64,000 nucleotides of DNA from positions 62,001-126,000 of the forward strand of contig JAZQIM010000020.1 of the NCBI GenBank assembly GCA_045541115.1, in the 5' to 3' direction. Shown here one piece after another: positions 23,476 through 31,950 of the stretch. The position numbers and the translations under genes are program-made. The number at the start of each line of letters is the position of its first letter. Within the stretch, counting starts at the first letter, position 1. Under the pieces are notes generated by a model. It saw only the letters and a program-made list of their open reading frames with translations. It searched no databases and was not told the origin of the DNA. The stretch comes from Aphodoplasma sp045541115 (GTDB taxonomy: Bacteria; Bacillota; Clostridia; UBA1381; UMGS1253).

Positions 23476-25668
23476 CTATTGCGTACAGCGCGTAACATCG
23501 TAAACGCCTTTGAGAGCGTGAATCTTTCGTATTACGGCTTCAAGCTGGCTTGTGTTGTTTATTTCGAGTGCAATCGTAACGATTGCTACATTACCCTTGA
23601 CCGTTCTTGCGTTAAACGATTTAATCGGCACCTTTGCCTCTGAAAGTGCGACGGTAATTTCTGCAAGAAGTCCTGTTCTGTCATCTGCTTCAACCTGTAT
23701 TTCGCTAAGGTATTCTCCGACCGGCTTGGTTGTCTCCCATGACACGCCTATAAAGCGGTTAAGGTCTTCTTCCTTAAGTGACTCAGCAGAGATATTCGGA
23801 CAATCGCGTCTGTGCACCGAAACACCGCGTCCGCGCGTTATAAAGCCGATAATGTCATCGCCCGGAACAGGCGTGCAGCATTTTGACAAGCGCACAAGAC
23901 AGTTGTCGATGCCGTGAACGATAATGCCGTGCGAAGATGTTTTTGTTGACTTTGTTTCGCTGTAAGCGATATCGAGAGGGAAGGATAGTTCTTCTTCGGT
24001 GCGCTCGAGTTTTGCAACTTTCATATATTCATCGCGCAAACGTATAACGACTTTTTGTGCCGTGAGTCCGCCATAGCCGACGGAAGCAAACAAATCGTCT
24101 AGTGTATTTAAAGTATAGCGCTTGAGTATTGGCGCAACCCACTCGTCGCGGAAAAGCTGTGTATATGAAAGGCTGTGGCGACGGAGTTCCTTGTCGATAA
24201 GTTCTTTGCCGCGTATGATATTTTCTTCGCGTCTTTCCTTTTTAAACCACTGATTGATTTTGTTTCTTGCCTGTGATGTCTTTACGAGTTTTAACCAGTC
24301 TCGACTCGGCCCATGCACAGAAGAAGATGTTAAAACTTCTACTATGTCACCGTTTTTTAATGCATGGTCAATAGGAACGATTTTTGAATTGACTCTTGCG
24401 CCCATCATTTTATAGCCGATTGCCGAGTGAATAGAAAATGCAAAGTCAACCGGCGTTGCGCCTGCAGGAAGGTTTATAACGTCACCTTTCGGAGTGAAAA
24501 CAAAAACCTCGTCTGCAAAAAGGTCGATTTTAAGAGTGCGCATAAAATCGTCTTCATCAATCGTTTCTTTCTGCATTTCCAGAAGCTGACGTACCCATGC
24601 AAGCTTCGTATCTGATTCTGAATCGGCAGTCACGCCTTCTTTGTATTTCCAGTGGGCAGCAATACCGTTTTCGGCAACCGTATGCATTTCCCATGTACGT
24701 ATCTGTATTTCAAGCGGTCTGCCGAGATTGCCTATGACCGTCGTATGAAGCGACTGATACATATTAGGCTTTGGCATTGCAATGTAGTCTTTAAAACGCA
24801 TCGGCATTGGTTTATACATCTCGTGCACCATGCCGAGCACCGCATAACAATCGCTGACAGTATCTACAATAATGCGCACGGCAAACAAGTCGTATATTTC
24901 ATCGAGCGTCTTGTTTTGTGTATACATTTTTCTGTATATGCTGTAAAAGTGCTTTGCACGACCGTTTATCTGTCCTTTTATGTCGAGTGCAGCAAGCTTT
25001 TGTGTAAGCTCCTCAATGACTGTGTTCACATACATTTCGCGCTCAAGCTTTTTTTCATTTATGCTTTCTGCAATTTCGTGATATGCTATCGGGTCAAGGT
25101 ATTTTAGCGATAAATCCTCGAGCTCGCCTTTTATGCTCGAAATACCGAGTCTGTGAGCGAGAGGCGCATAAACCTCCATCGTTTCGCGTGCAATTTTTCT
25201 CTGCTTTTCGGGAGGCATGCTTTTTAGCGTGCGTATGTTGTGGAGTCTGTCGGCAAGCTTTATAAGAATTACGCGAATGTCCTTTGCCATTGCAAGAAAC
25301 ATCTTACGCAAATTTTCGATTTGCTGTTCTTCCTGGCTTGTGTATTGAATTTTACCGATTTTTGTAACTCCGTCTACGAGCAGAGCGACATCTTCACCAA
25401 ACTCGGCGATAATATCTTCATTTGTGGCGCTGGTATCTTCGACAACATCGTGAAGTATTGCTGCCATAATTGACGGCGCATCCATTTCAAGCTCAGTTAA
25501 AATTTCTGCAACAGAAAGCGGATGGAAAATATACTTTTCGCCCGATTGACGAAATTGTCCTTCGTGCGCTTTGCTCGCATACTCATATGCTTTTATGATG
25601 CCGTCCGTATCTGCGCGGTCATTATATTTTTTTATGTTGGTTAAAATTCTCTCAAGAGCCGCTTGCAT
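23476..25668 (-). CDS. relA: bifunctional (p)ppGpp synthetase/hydrolase Rel
   Basis: A 730-residue long RSH protein. The HD hydrolase domain (about 40-190) has FHPLSVAEIL and ILHDVVED. The synthetase domain (about 235-350) has GRAKHFYSIYRKM, YQSLHTTV and the EIQIRT motif. TGS follows (about 390-450, VFVFTPKGDVINLPAG), then helical and zinc-finger-like segments (CLVRLSKCCTPVPGD) and a C-terminal ACT domain. It makes and degrades the alarmone in response to uncharged tRNA. I start at 25668, where AAAGGAG lies 8 nt upstream; a start at 25695 would put that site inside the gene. The order recJ-rel-MBL-hemZ is the common clostridial one, though the usual apt gene between recJ and rel is absent. 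Confidence 0.95.
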   Translation of the reverse strand: MQAALERILTNIKKYNDRADTDGIIKAYEYASKAHEGQFRQSGEKYIFHPLSVAEILTELEMDAPSIMAAILHDVVEDTSATNEDIIAEFGEDVALLVDGVTKIGKIQYTSQEEQQIENLRKMFLAMAKDIRVILIKLADRLHNIRTLKSMPPEKQRKIARETMEVYAPLAHRLGISSIKGELEDLSLKYLDPIAYHEIAESINEKKLEREMYVNTVIEELTQKLAALDIKGQINGRAKHFYSIYRKMYTQNKTLDEIYDLFAVRIIVDTVSDCYAVLGMVHEMYKPMPMRFKDYIAMPKPNMYQSLHTTVIGNLGRPLEIQIRTWEMHTVAENGIAAHWKYKEGVTADSESDTKLAWVRQLLEMQKETIDEDDFMRTLKIDLFADEVFVFTPKGDVINLPAGATPVDFAFSIHSAIGYKMMGARVNSKIVPIDHALKNGDIVEVLTSSSVHGPSRDWLKLVKTSQARNKINQWFKKERREENIIRGKELIDKELRRHSLSYTQLFRDEWVAPILKRYTLNTLDDLFASVGYGGLTAQKVVIRLRDEYMKVAKLERTEEELSFPLDIAYSETKSTKTSSHGIIVHGIDNCLVRLSKCCTPVPGDDIIGFITRGRGVSVHRRDCPNISAESLKEEDLNRFIGVSWETTKPVGEYLSEIQVEADDRTGLLAEITVALSEAKVPIKSFNARTVKGNVAIVTIALEINNTSQLEAVIRKIHALKGVYDVTRCTQ

Positions 25669-25705
25669 AAGTATCACTCCTTTAAAGGTATGCATATGTC
25701 AATGT

Positions 25706-27421
25706 CTATTGTATGCTTGTCCGTGCATCCTTGATTATAAGCTGCAGGTTCTTTTCTCCAAGATAATGGTTTATTCCCATAGTAAACGCGACATCGATTT
25801 TGTCGCCAACTACGAAATGCTCTGTAAGTGTGCCCATACCAAAACCAACAAAATCGAAATATTTACCATTCTTTGTAACTGAAAACTTGCAGTGCTTTCC
25901 GTCGCTAAGTGTCCGTACTGACGTTATTGCCCCGTCGCAAAGTGAAAATACAGGCTGTGGATTTCCCATTCCAAATGGTTCTAAAACGAGAAGCGCCTGT
26001 GCAGTGGCAAGTGAAATTTCACTCGTATCAAGCTCTGCATCAATCGATATAGACGGTACAAGCTGATTATCCTTTAAAACGTCCTCGGCGTATTTGTTAA
26101 TTTGTTTGTCAAATTCACAAACGTCAGCATAGTTAAGTCCGAGTCCTGCGGCAAGCTCATGGCCGCCATATTTTAACAAAATATCCTGGCAATATGTAAG
26201 GGCATCAAAAAGGTTAAAGCCTTTGACGCTTCTGCCCGAACCTTTGCCGAGATTATCTTTAAGAGAGATTAGTATTGTCGGCTTATAGAAACGATCTACT
26301 ATACGCGATGCGACAATTCCTATCACTCCGTGATGCCAGTCTTCTTTTGCGAGCACGAAAACCTTCTTCTTTTTTGCATCCTCCATATCGGCAATCATAA
26401 GAAGGGCATCTTTTAAGATTTCATTTTCCGTCTTTTGTCTTTCTCTGTTTTCTTCTTCAAGAGTAAGGGCTATTTCACGTGCTCGCTCGGGCGAATCTGT
26501 CACTAAAAGCTCGACGGCCAGACTTGCGCTGCCAACTCTGCCTGCGGCATTTATACGCGGGGCTATGGCAAAGCTGATTAAACCTGCATTGATTGATTTG
26601 TCTGCAAGGCCCGATGTTTCAAACAAAGCCTTTAAGCCGACATTTTTAGTGTTTTTAATGTTGTTTATGCCGTTTGCAACGAAAATTCTGTTTTCGTCAG
26701 TCAGCGAAACGACGTCTGCAATAGTTCCGATTGCGACAAGGTCAATATATTTATCGAAATATTCTCTTGCGCTGTATCCCATTTCGAGTGCAAGAGCTAA
26801 AACAAGCTTGAAAGCGACGCCGACACCTGCAAGGCTTTTAAAAGGATAGCTGCAATCAGGTTGTTTCGGGTTTATAACAGCAAATGCTTTTGGCAATTCT
26901 TCTTTGCACGTATGGTGGTCTGTTATAATTACGTCGATGCCAAGCGCTCGTGCAAGCTCTACTTCGCCTACGGCGGTAATTCCGCAATCGACGGTTATAA
27001 GAAGTGACGCGCCGTCCTTTTTGATTTTCTGAAGAGCGAGCATATTTATGCCGTAGCCTTCATCGGAGCGGTTCGGAATATAGAATGATACGTTTGCATC
27101 CTGCTCTCTCAAAAACATATATAAAATTGATGTTGCTGTTATTCCGTCGACATCATAATCGCCGTAGATGACGATTTTTTCATTATTTTTTATTGCATCC
27201 TTTATACGACTTGCTGCTTTTTGCGAATCCTTTAGTTCAAACGGATGGCGCACACACGATATTGCCTTGTTAAGATATGAGCGGGCATCAGGTTCGTTAC
27301 ATATGCCGCGGTTTACAAGAACTGATGCGATAACCGTGGGCACGTTAAGCTCTCTTGCAAGGTTGCAAACAAGAGTCTTGTCACAAGTTTTATTTATATA
27401 ATCCCAGCGTTTATTCGACAT
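25706..27421 (-). CDS. recJ: single-stranded-DNA exonuclease RecJ
   Basis: A 571-residue DHH-family 5'-3' exonuclease for recombination and mismatch repair. Motifs are DYDVDG (88-93), TVDCGI (143-148), DHH (168-170) and the DHHA1 region GSGRS near residue 390. The length matches the Escherichia form and lacks the C-terminal extension seen in Bacillus. GGAGG lies just upstream of the ATG at 27421. It is the first gene of the minus-strand operon reaching hemZ. Confidence 0.93.
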   Translation of the reverse strand: MSNKRWDYINKTCDKTLVCNLARELNVPTVIASVLVNRGICNEPDARSYLNKAISCVRHPFELKDSQKAASRIKDAIKNNEKIVIYGDYDVDGITATSILYMFLREQDANVSFYIPNRSDEGYGINMLALQKIKKDGASLLITVDCGITAVGEVELARALGIDVIITDHHTCKEELPKAFAVINPKQPDCSYPFKSLAGVGVAFKLVLALALEMGYSAREYFDKYIDLVAIGTIADVVSLTDENRIFVANGINNIKNTKNVGLKALFETSGLADKSINAGLISFAIAPRINAAGRVGSASLAVELLVTDSPERAREIALTLEEENRERQKTENEILKDALLMIADMEDAKKKKVFVLAKEDWHHGVIGIVASRIVDRFYKPTILISLKDNLGKGSGRSVKGFNLFDALTYCQDILLKYGGHELAAGLGLNYADVCEFDKQINKYAEDVLKDNQLVPSISIDAELDTSEISLATAQALLVLEPFGMGNPQPVFSLCDGAITSVRTLSDGKHCKFSVTKNGKYFDFVGFGMGTLTEHFVVGDKIDVAFTMGINHYLGEKNLQLIIKDARTSIQ

Positions 27422-27559
27422 AATTGCCTCCATGATATGTATATTATATTTATTATATCAAATTAAAGCGTACAATTCAAATTATTTTGAAAAATTTTTT
27501 ATCTTTTTGCGCATCGTTATAATGTTTGATGCAACAATCGGTAAAAAAATTAAATAACA

Positions 27560-27588
27560 TTGACTTCTTATTAAGTATGTGTTATTAT
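27560..27588 (+). promoter_or_regulatory. promoter of the oadB-like gene
   Basis: TTGACT (27560-27565) and TATTAT (27583-27588) with a 17-bp spacer. The transcript start near 27595 supports the TTG start at 27631 and excludes the ATG at 27526. Confidence 0.65.
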
Positions 27589-27630
27589 TTACCACGTAAC
27601 AAAAGACAAAAAATGAAGGGAGAATCTGCG

Positions 27631-28779
27631 TTGGAATTTTTATGGGAAGGAATAGTATCAATTACCTGGCAGCAACTTCTTATGTGGGTTATTGGAGGCG
27701 TGCTCATTTTTCTTGCAATTAAAAAAGGACTTGAGCCTGCGCTGTTATTGCCTATGGGCTTTGGTGCGATATTAGTCAATTTGCCACTTAGCGGTGTACT
27801 TAATCAGGTGCAACCCGGTATCGGTGAGGTTGCAGGTATAATTGAATGGTTGTTTCATATCGGAATTGAGGCGTCTGAAGCGATGCCGCTACTGCTTTTT
27901 GTCGGTATCGGTGCGATGATAGACTTTGGACCGCTTTTGTCGAATCCAAAGCTATTATTGTTTGGTGCGGCGGCGCAGTTTGGTATATTTATTACTATTA
28001 TCGTTGCGGTATTGCTCGGATTTCCGCTTGCGGATGCGGCATCGATAGGCATTATAGGTGCGGCTGACGGTCCGACATCAATTCTTGTTTCGCAGGTGTT
28101 AAAAAGCCAGTATGTAGGTGCGATTGCAGTGGCAGCATACTCATATATGGCACTTGTGCCGATTATACAGCCGTTTGCAATTAAGCTCGTTACAACGAAA
28201 AAAGAGCGTGCGATAAAAATGCCGTATAATCCGAAGAGCGTTACAAAGCTTACGCGTATATTGTTCCCGATTATCGTTACGATAATTGCGGGTCTTGTTG
28301 CTCCGGCGTCTGTTGCACTCGTAGGATTTCTTATGTTTGGTAATCTTATCCGCGAATGTGGTGTGCTCGATTCGCTTTCCGAAACTGCACAAAAACAGCT
28401 CGCAAATCTTATCACACTTTTCCTTGGAATAACAATTTCGTTTAGCATGAAAGCGGAAAGCTTCGTAAACTTACAGACAATTATGATTATGGGGCTCGGT
28501 CTTGTGGCATTCGTATTCGACACAATTTCCGGTGTAATGTTTGCAAAGCTTTTGAACCTGTTTTCTAAAAATAAAGTCAATCCTATGGTTGGTGCTGCAG
28601 GTATCTCGGCATTCCCGATGTCTGCACGTGTCGTTCAGAAGATGGGGCTTGAGGCGGACAATCAGAACTTTTTGCTTATGCATGCAGTAGGCGCGAATGT
28701 GTCCGGACAGATTGCATCTGTTATTGCCGGCGGCGTTATTTTGGGACTTATGCCTGCTATGATGCAGCTTTTACATTAA
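27631..28779 (+). CDS. sodium-translocating decarboxylase beta subunit (OadB/GcdB/MmdB family)
   Basis: A 382-residue, very hydrophobic protein of the beta-subunit family of biotin-dependent Na+-pumping decarboxylases, with around nine to eleven membrane segments. The conserved conduction motif GAADGPTSI and the region GIGAMIDFGPLLSNP are present. The TTG at 27631 is chosen because AAGGGAG lies 8 nt upstream and the family begins MEFLWEG-like. In complete systems this subunit works with an alpha (carboxyltransferase), a biotin carrier and a small gamma subunit. Here only a 45-residue membrane ORF follows, so the alpha and biotin subunits must lie elsewhere if the pump is active. Confidence 0.9.
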   Translation: MEFLWEGIVSITWQQLLMWVIGGVLIFLAIKKGLEPALLLPMGFGAILVNLPLSGVLNQVQPGIGEVAGIIEWLFHIGIEASEAMPLLLFVGIGAMIDFGPLLSNPKLLLFGAAAQFGIFITIIVAVLLGFPLADAASIGIIGAADGPTSILVSQVLKSQYVGAIAVAAYSYMALVPIIQPFAIKLVTTKKERAIKMPYNPKSVTKLTRILFPIIVTIIAGLVAPASVALVGFLMFGNLIRECGVLDSLSETAQKQLANLITLFLGITISFSMKAESFVNLQTIMIMGLGLVAFVFDTISGVMFAKLLNLFSKNKVNPMVGAAGISAFPMSARVVQKMGLEADNQNFLLMHAVGANVSGQIASVIAGGVILGLMPAMMQLLH

Positions 28780-28810
28780 GAGTTGTATAATTTGGAAGGA
28801 ATGGTGAAAA

Positions 28811-28948
28811 ATGTTTGATATGAACCTCACGCTTGCTCTTCAGCTTGCGCTCAAGGGCATGATTGCAATATTTGTCGTGATTATAGCGATTTATATCTGT
28901 GTAAGCATTATGCTCAAAGTGACACAGATAAAGAAGGGTAAGAATTAA
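28811..28948 (+). CDS. 45-residue single-span membrane protein, possible OadG-like subunit
   Basis: A short ORF (MFDMNLTLALQLALKGMIAI, one membrane segment of about 22 residues, then a basic tail IKKGKN) starting 31 nt after the beta-subunit gene. It is preceded by a purine-rich GGAAGGA and ended by a large terminator. OadG/MmdE gamma subunits likewise have one N-terminal membrane span but are usually 80 residues or more. This may be a minimal version or an unrelated small membrane protein. Confidence 0.6.
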   Translation: MFDMNLTLALQLALKGMIAIFVVIIAIYICVSIMLKVTQIKKGKN

Positions 28949-28960
28949 AAAGAGCTTTTA

Positions 28961-29005
28961 CCACATGAAAACAAGGCTTTTTGAGCCGGTTTTTCGTGGT
29001 TTTTG
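28961..29005 (+). terminator. terminator after the oadB-like operon
   Basis: A long interrupted stem (ACCAC.GAAAAC / GTTTTTCGTGGT with inner GGCT / AGCC) followed by TTTTTG. Confidence 0.7.
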
Positions 29006-29035
29006 TACAAAATCATAAAAAAAATAAAAATTTAC

Positions 29036-29064
29036 TTGCAATTTAATTTAAGATGTGTTAGAAT
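29036..29064 (+). promoter_or_regulatory. rpsT promoter
   Basis: TTGCAA (29036-29041) and TAGAAT (29059-29064) with a 17-bp spacer. Confidence 0.65.
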
Positions 29065-29104
29065 GTATCAAGTAATTTGATCTTGTAGGTTGGAGGTGAA
29101 CAGA

Positions 29105-29371
29105 TTGCCTAATATTAAGTCAGCAAAAAAGAGAGTAAAAGTTATTAAGACAAAGACGCTTAAGAATCAGATGGTTAAGTCAGCGCTTAAGACTCAGATA
29201 AAGAAGTTTGAAGCAGCTGCTGCTACAGGCGATAAGGCTGTTGCTACAGAGGCTTTTAACATAACAGTTAAGAAGATTGACCAGGCAGCTTCGAAGGGTA
29301 TTCTTAAGAAGAATACTGCTGCAAGAAGAAAGTCTAAGCTCGCGCTTGCTCTTAACAGAGTTGGGGCGTAG
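29105..29371 (+). CDS. rpsT: 30S ribosomal protein S20
   Basis: An 88-residue, Lys/Ala-rich helical protein that binds 16S rRNA helices 9, 11 and 44. It opens PNIKSAKKRVK, the family signature. The start is TTG 29105, with GGAGGTG about 7 nt upstream; the in-frame ATG at 29090 lies before that site. It is monocistronic between its own promoter and terminator, as is usual for rpsT. Confidence 0.95.
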   Translation: MPNIKSAKKRVKVIKTKTLKNQMVKSALKTQIKKFEAAAATGDKAVATEAFNITVKKIDQAASKGILKKNTAARRKSKLALALNRVGA

Positions 29372-29389
29372 TTTTAATTGCTTCGTGAT

Positions 29390-29420
29390 AAAAGATATGT
29401 CATTTTGGCATATCTTTTTT
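29390..29420 (+). terminator. rpsT terminator
   Basis: AAAGATATG / CATATCTTT stem with loop TCATTTTGG and a T run. The following 130 bases (29421-29553) are AT-rich with nothing recognisable. Confidence 0.75.
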
Positions 29421-29553
29421 GCTTTTTATGGAAATATTTGCGAAGAGTCATTTTGAAAAACTCAAAAAATGTTATGTGAATATTGCACAAAAATACTTTG
29501 AAAATTTCGTGAAAATTTTCGAAAAAATTTTTAAAGAAAAATGGTAAAAAAGC

Positions 29554-29582
29554 TTGCAAAATTTCCTTATATGATGTAAAAT
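29554..29582 (+). promoter_or_regulatory. S10 operon promoter
   Basis: TTGCAA (29554-29559) and TAAAAT (29577-29582) with a 17-bp spacer. The transcript would start near 29589, giving a leader of about 320 nt. Confidence 0.65.
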
Positions 29583-29588
29583 ATTATC

Positions 29589-29898
29589 TGTTGTGACATG
29601 GCATACGATGAAACGGGAGGTTGCGAACGAAAAAGTTCGGTTTTTCCGTGGAGAATGTCCGATTCCTGAAACCGGGCGACAAGTCACGCTGCACTTATGT
29701 ATATCTTGCAGCTTGCTTAAGAAAGCAAAAATGGGCTTTTGCGCTTATTGCGCAAGGGCGGTTGTTTTTGCGTGCTACCCGGCGTACTCGAGATGGGGAT
29801 GTCCGGGTTTTATTAAGGAAACGGCGGGAACACCCGGCAGGGTGTAACATGCAAAGGTGCGTGCTGTCGTATGTGTAACAACCGAAAAACAGAAAATC
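29589..29898 (+). promoter_or_regulatory. S10 operon leader with mutually exclusive hairpins
   Basis: An untranslated leader of about 310 nt with several hairpins, including GAAC / GTTC near the 5' end and TTGCGC / GCGCAA. At its 3' end three segments compete. ACCCGG (29777-29782) can pair with CCGGGT (29803-29808), which is followed by TTTT. The same CCGGGT can instead pair with ACCCGG at 29832-29837. That third segment otherwise forms ACACCC / GGGTGT (29830-29845). This is the layout of a transcription attenuator and is the likely site of autoregulation by an operon-encoded ribosomal protein. Confidence 0.55.
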
Positions 29899-29913
29899 AA
29901 AGGAGGTAAAACT

Positions 29914-30225
29914 ATGGCAGCAACTCAGAAAATCAGAATCAGACTCAAGGGCTATGATCATGTTTTAGTTGATCAGTCAGCTGAAAAGATCGTTGAGACA
30001 GCCAAGAGAACAGGCGCAAAGGTATCGGGTCCTATTCCGCTACCGACAAAGAAGGAGGTTGTTACAATCCTTCGCGCAGTTCACAAGTACAAGGATTCTA
30101 GAGAGCAGTTTGAGATGCGTACACACAAAAGACTTATCGATGTGCTCGTACCGACTCAAAAAACAATAGAAGCTCTTACAAAGCTCGATTTGCCGGCAGG
30201 CGTTGACATCGAGATTAAGCTGTAA
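29914..30225 (+). CDS. rpsJ: 30S ribosomal protein S10
   Basis: A 103-residue protein, first of the S10 operon, located in the 30S head. It also partners NusB in antitermination. Signatures are IRIRLKGYDHVLVDQ at the start and THKRLIDVLVPT. The start ATG 29914 follows AAAGGAGG by 8 nt; an in-frame ATG at 29857 lies in the leader and has no ribosome binding site. Confidence 0.97.
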   Translation: MAATQKIRIRLKGYDHVLVDQSAEKIVETAKRTGAKVSGPIPLPTKKEVVTILRAVHKYKDSREQFEMRTHKRLIDVLVPTQKTIEALTKLDLPAGVDIEIKL

Positions 30226-30326
30226 TAAATATTACGGCAGGAGTTGTAGCGGCAAGTAATTGCTGCTGCGGGTCAAGTTTGCCGCCACATGCGGTAAACC
30301 AATAACCTATAAGGAGGAGAAAGGAA

Positions 30327-30956
30327 ATGAAAAAAGCAATTTTGGGAACAAAACTCGGTATGTCTCAAATCTTCATGGAAGATGGCAGATTGATTCCCGT
30401 AACTGTTGTTCAGGCTGAACCAAACGTTGTTGTTCAGAAGAAGACAGTTGAAACAGATGGCTATGAAGCAGTTCAGGTCGGCTATTTAAACAAGAGAGAA
30501 AAGCTTGCCAACAAACCGCAAAAAGGACATTTTGCAAAAGCAAATGTAGCGGTTAAGCGTTTCTTGAAGGAGTTTAAGCTCGATAATGCAGCTGAACTCA
30601 ACGTTGGTGATGAGCTAACAGTAGCAACATTTGAGGTTGGCGAGAAAATCGACGTAACAGGTATTTCAAAAGGTAAAGGATTTGCAGGCTCAATTAAAAG
30701 ACATGGCCAGCATATCGGTCCTAAGAGCCACGGTTCTGGTTACCACAGAGGCTCAGGTTCAATGGGAGCATGTTCAGACCCTTCAAAAGTAAGAAAGGGC
30801 AAGAAGCTTCCGGGACACATGGGTGTTGAGAAGGTTACAATTCAAAATCTTGATATAATAAAGATTGATACTGAAAACAATCTTATCTGTGTCAAGGGCG
30901 GTATCCCGGGCGCAAAGGGAAGCCTTGTAATACTCAAAGACGCAGTTAAGGCTTAA
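30327..30956 (+). CDS. rplC: 50S ribosomal protein L3
   Basis: A 209-residue protein that nucleates 50S assembly and reaches the peptidyl-transferase centre with an internal loop. It begins KKAILGTKLGMSQIF and contains the conserved SKGKGFAGSIKRHG and SHGSGYHRGSGSMG segments. Length is normal. AGGAGAAAGG precedes the start. About 100 nt of weakly structured spacer separates it from rpsJ. Confidence 0.97.
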   Translation: MKKAILGTKLGMSQIFMEDGRLIPVTVVQAEPNVVVQKKTVETDGYEAVQVGYLNKREKLANKPQKGHFAKANVAVKRFLKEFKLDNAAELNVGDELTVATFEVGEKIDVTGISKGKGFAGSIKRHGQHIGPKSHGSGYHRGSGSMGACSDPSKVRKGKKLPGHMGVEKVTIQNLDIIKIDTENNLICVKGGIPGAKGSLVILKDAVKA

Positions 30957-30988
30957 TCGATTCTTATCGGAAAGGAGGAAAAACAGTA

Positions 30989-31615
30989 ATGGCTAAATTG
31001 GATTTATACAATATGAGCGGTGAAAAGACCGGCACAATAGATGTAAAGGACGAAATTTTTGGCGTTGAGGTTAAAAAGAGCGTGCTTCACGATGTTGTTG
31101 TAAATTACCTTGCTAATCAGAGACAAGGCACACAGAGCGCACTTACACGCACAGAAGTTAGAGGCGGCGGAATTAAGCCGTGGAGACAAAAAGGAACCGG
31201 CCGTGCAAGACAGGGCAGCATCCGTGCTCCACAGTGGACAGGCGGCGGCGTTGTATTCGCTCCGAAGCCGAGAGACTATTCTTACAGATTAAATAAGAAG
31301 GTTAAGGCTCTTGCTCTTAAGATGGCTCTTTCATCAAAGGTTGCAAGCGAAGACATTATCGTTGTTGATGGTCTTAAGTTCGATGAAATAAAAACATCTG
31401 CTGCAGCAAAGATGCTTAGCGCACTCGGCGTAAGTGAGAAAGCACTTATCGTATCAGCTGCAAACGATACAAACATGTACAAGTCAGTAAGAAACATTGA
31501 AGGCGTATGCGCAAGCAATGTTGATACATTAAATGTATATGAGATACTAAACTACAAGAAATTTATCATAGCAAAAGATGCTGTGGAGAAAATTGAGGAG
31601 GTGTGCGCACAATGA
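30989..31615 (+). CDS. rplD: 50S ribosomal protein L4
   Basis: A 208-residue protein whose extended loop (VRGGGIKPWRQKGTGRARQG) lines the exit tunnel near the macrolide site. In some bacteria L4 represses its own operon. AAAGGAGG precedes the ATG by about 11 nt. The gene ends in TGA overlapping the rplW start (ATGA), so the two are coupled. Confidence 0.97.
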   Translation: MAKLDLYNMSGEKTGTIDVKDEIFGVEVKKSVLHDVVVNYLANQRQGTQSALTRTEVRGGGIKPWRQKGTGRARQGSIRAPQWTGGGVVFAPKPRDYSYRLNKKVKALALKMALSSKVASEDIIVVDGLKFDEIKTSAAAKMLSALGVSEKALIVSAANDTNMYKSVRNIEGVCASNVDTLNVYEILNYKKFIIAKDAVEKIEEVCAQ

Positions 31616-31908
31616 CATTCGCTCACGATATCATAATCCGTCCTGTTATTTCGGAACATTCAATGGAACAGATGGAAAACAGAACGTACACCTTTGAAGT
31701 AAAGACAAGCGCTAACAAAATTGAGATTGCAAAGGCAATCGAAGAGATTTTCGGCGTTAAGGTTGAAAAGGTGAACACAATACGCATGCAGGGTAAGATG
31801 AAGAGAATGGGTGCTCATGAGGGCAGACGTGCTTCCTATAAAAAGGCTATGATTAAGCTTACAGAGGACAGCAAAACAATCGAATTCTTCGAAGGCATGG
31901 CACAATAA
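31612..31908 (+). CDS. rplW: 50S ribosomal protein L23
   Basis: A 98-residue protein at the tunnel exit, the docking site for trigger factor and SRP. It has the conserved IIRPVISEHSMEQME opening and the VEKVNTIRMQGKMKRMG loop. The start ATG 31612 overlaps the rplD stop, with GAGGAGG upstream. The in-frame codon at 31603 lies inside that ribosome binding site. Confidence 0.95.
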   Translation: MTFAHDIIIRPVISEHSMEQMENRTYTFEVKTSANKIEIAKAIEEIFGVKVEKVNTIRMQGKMKRMGAHEGRRASYKKAMIKLTEDSKTIEFFEGMAQ

Positions 31909-31950
31909 AAACAGTTATAAAAAATATTTAGGTAAGGAGTGACAATTAGG

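Noticed and set aside
29593..29878. Overlapping short ORFs in the S10 leader
   Set aside because: They lack ribosome binding sites and cross the hairpins of the leader; a regulatory RNA explains the region better.
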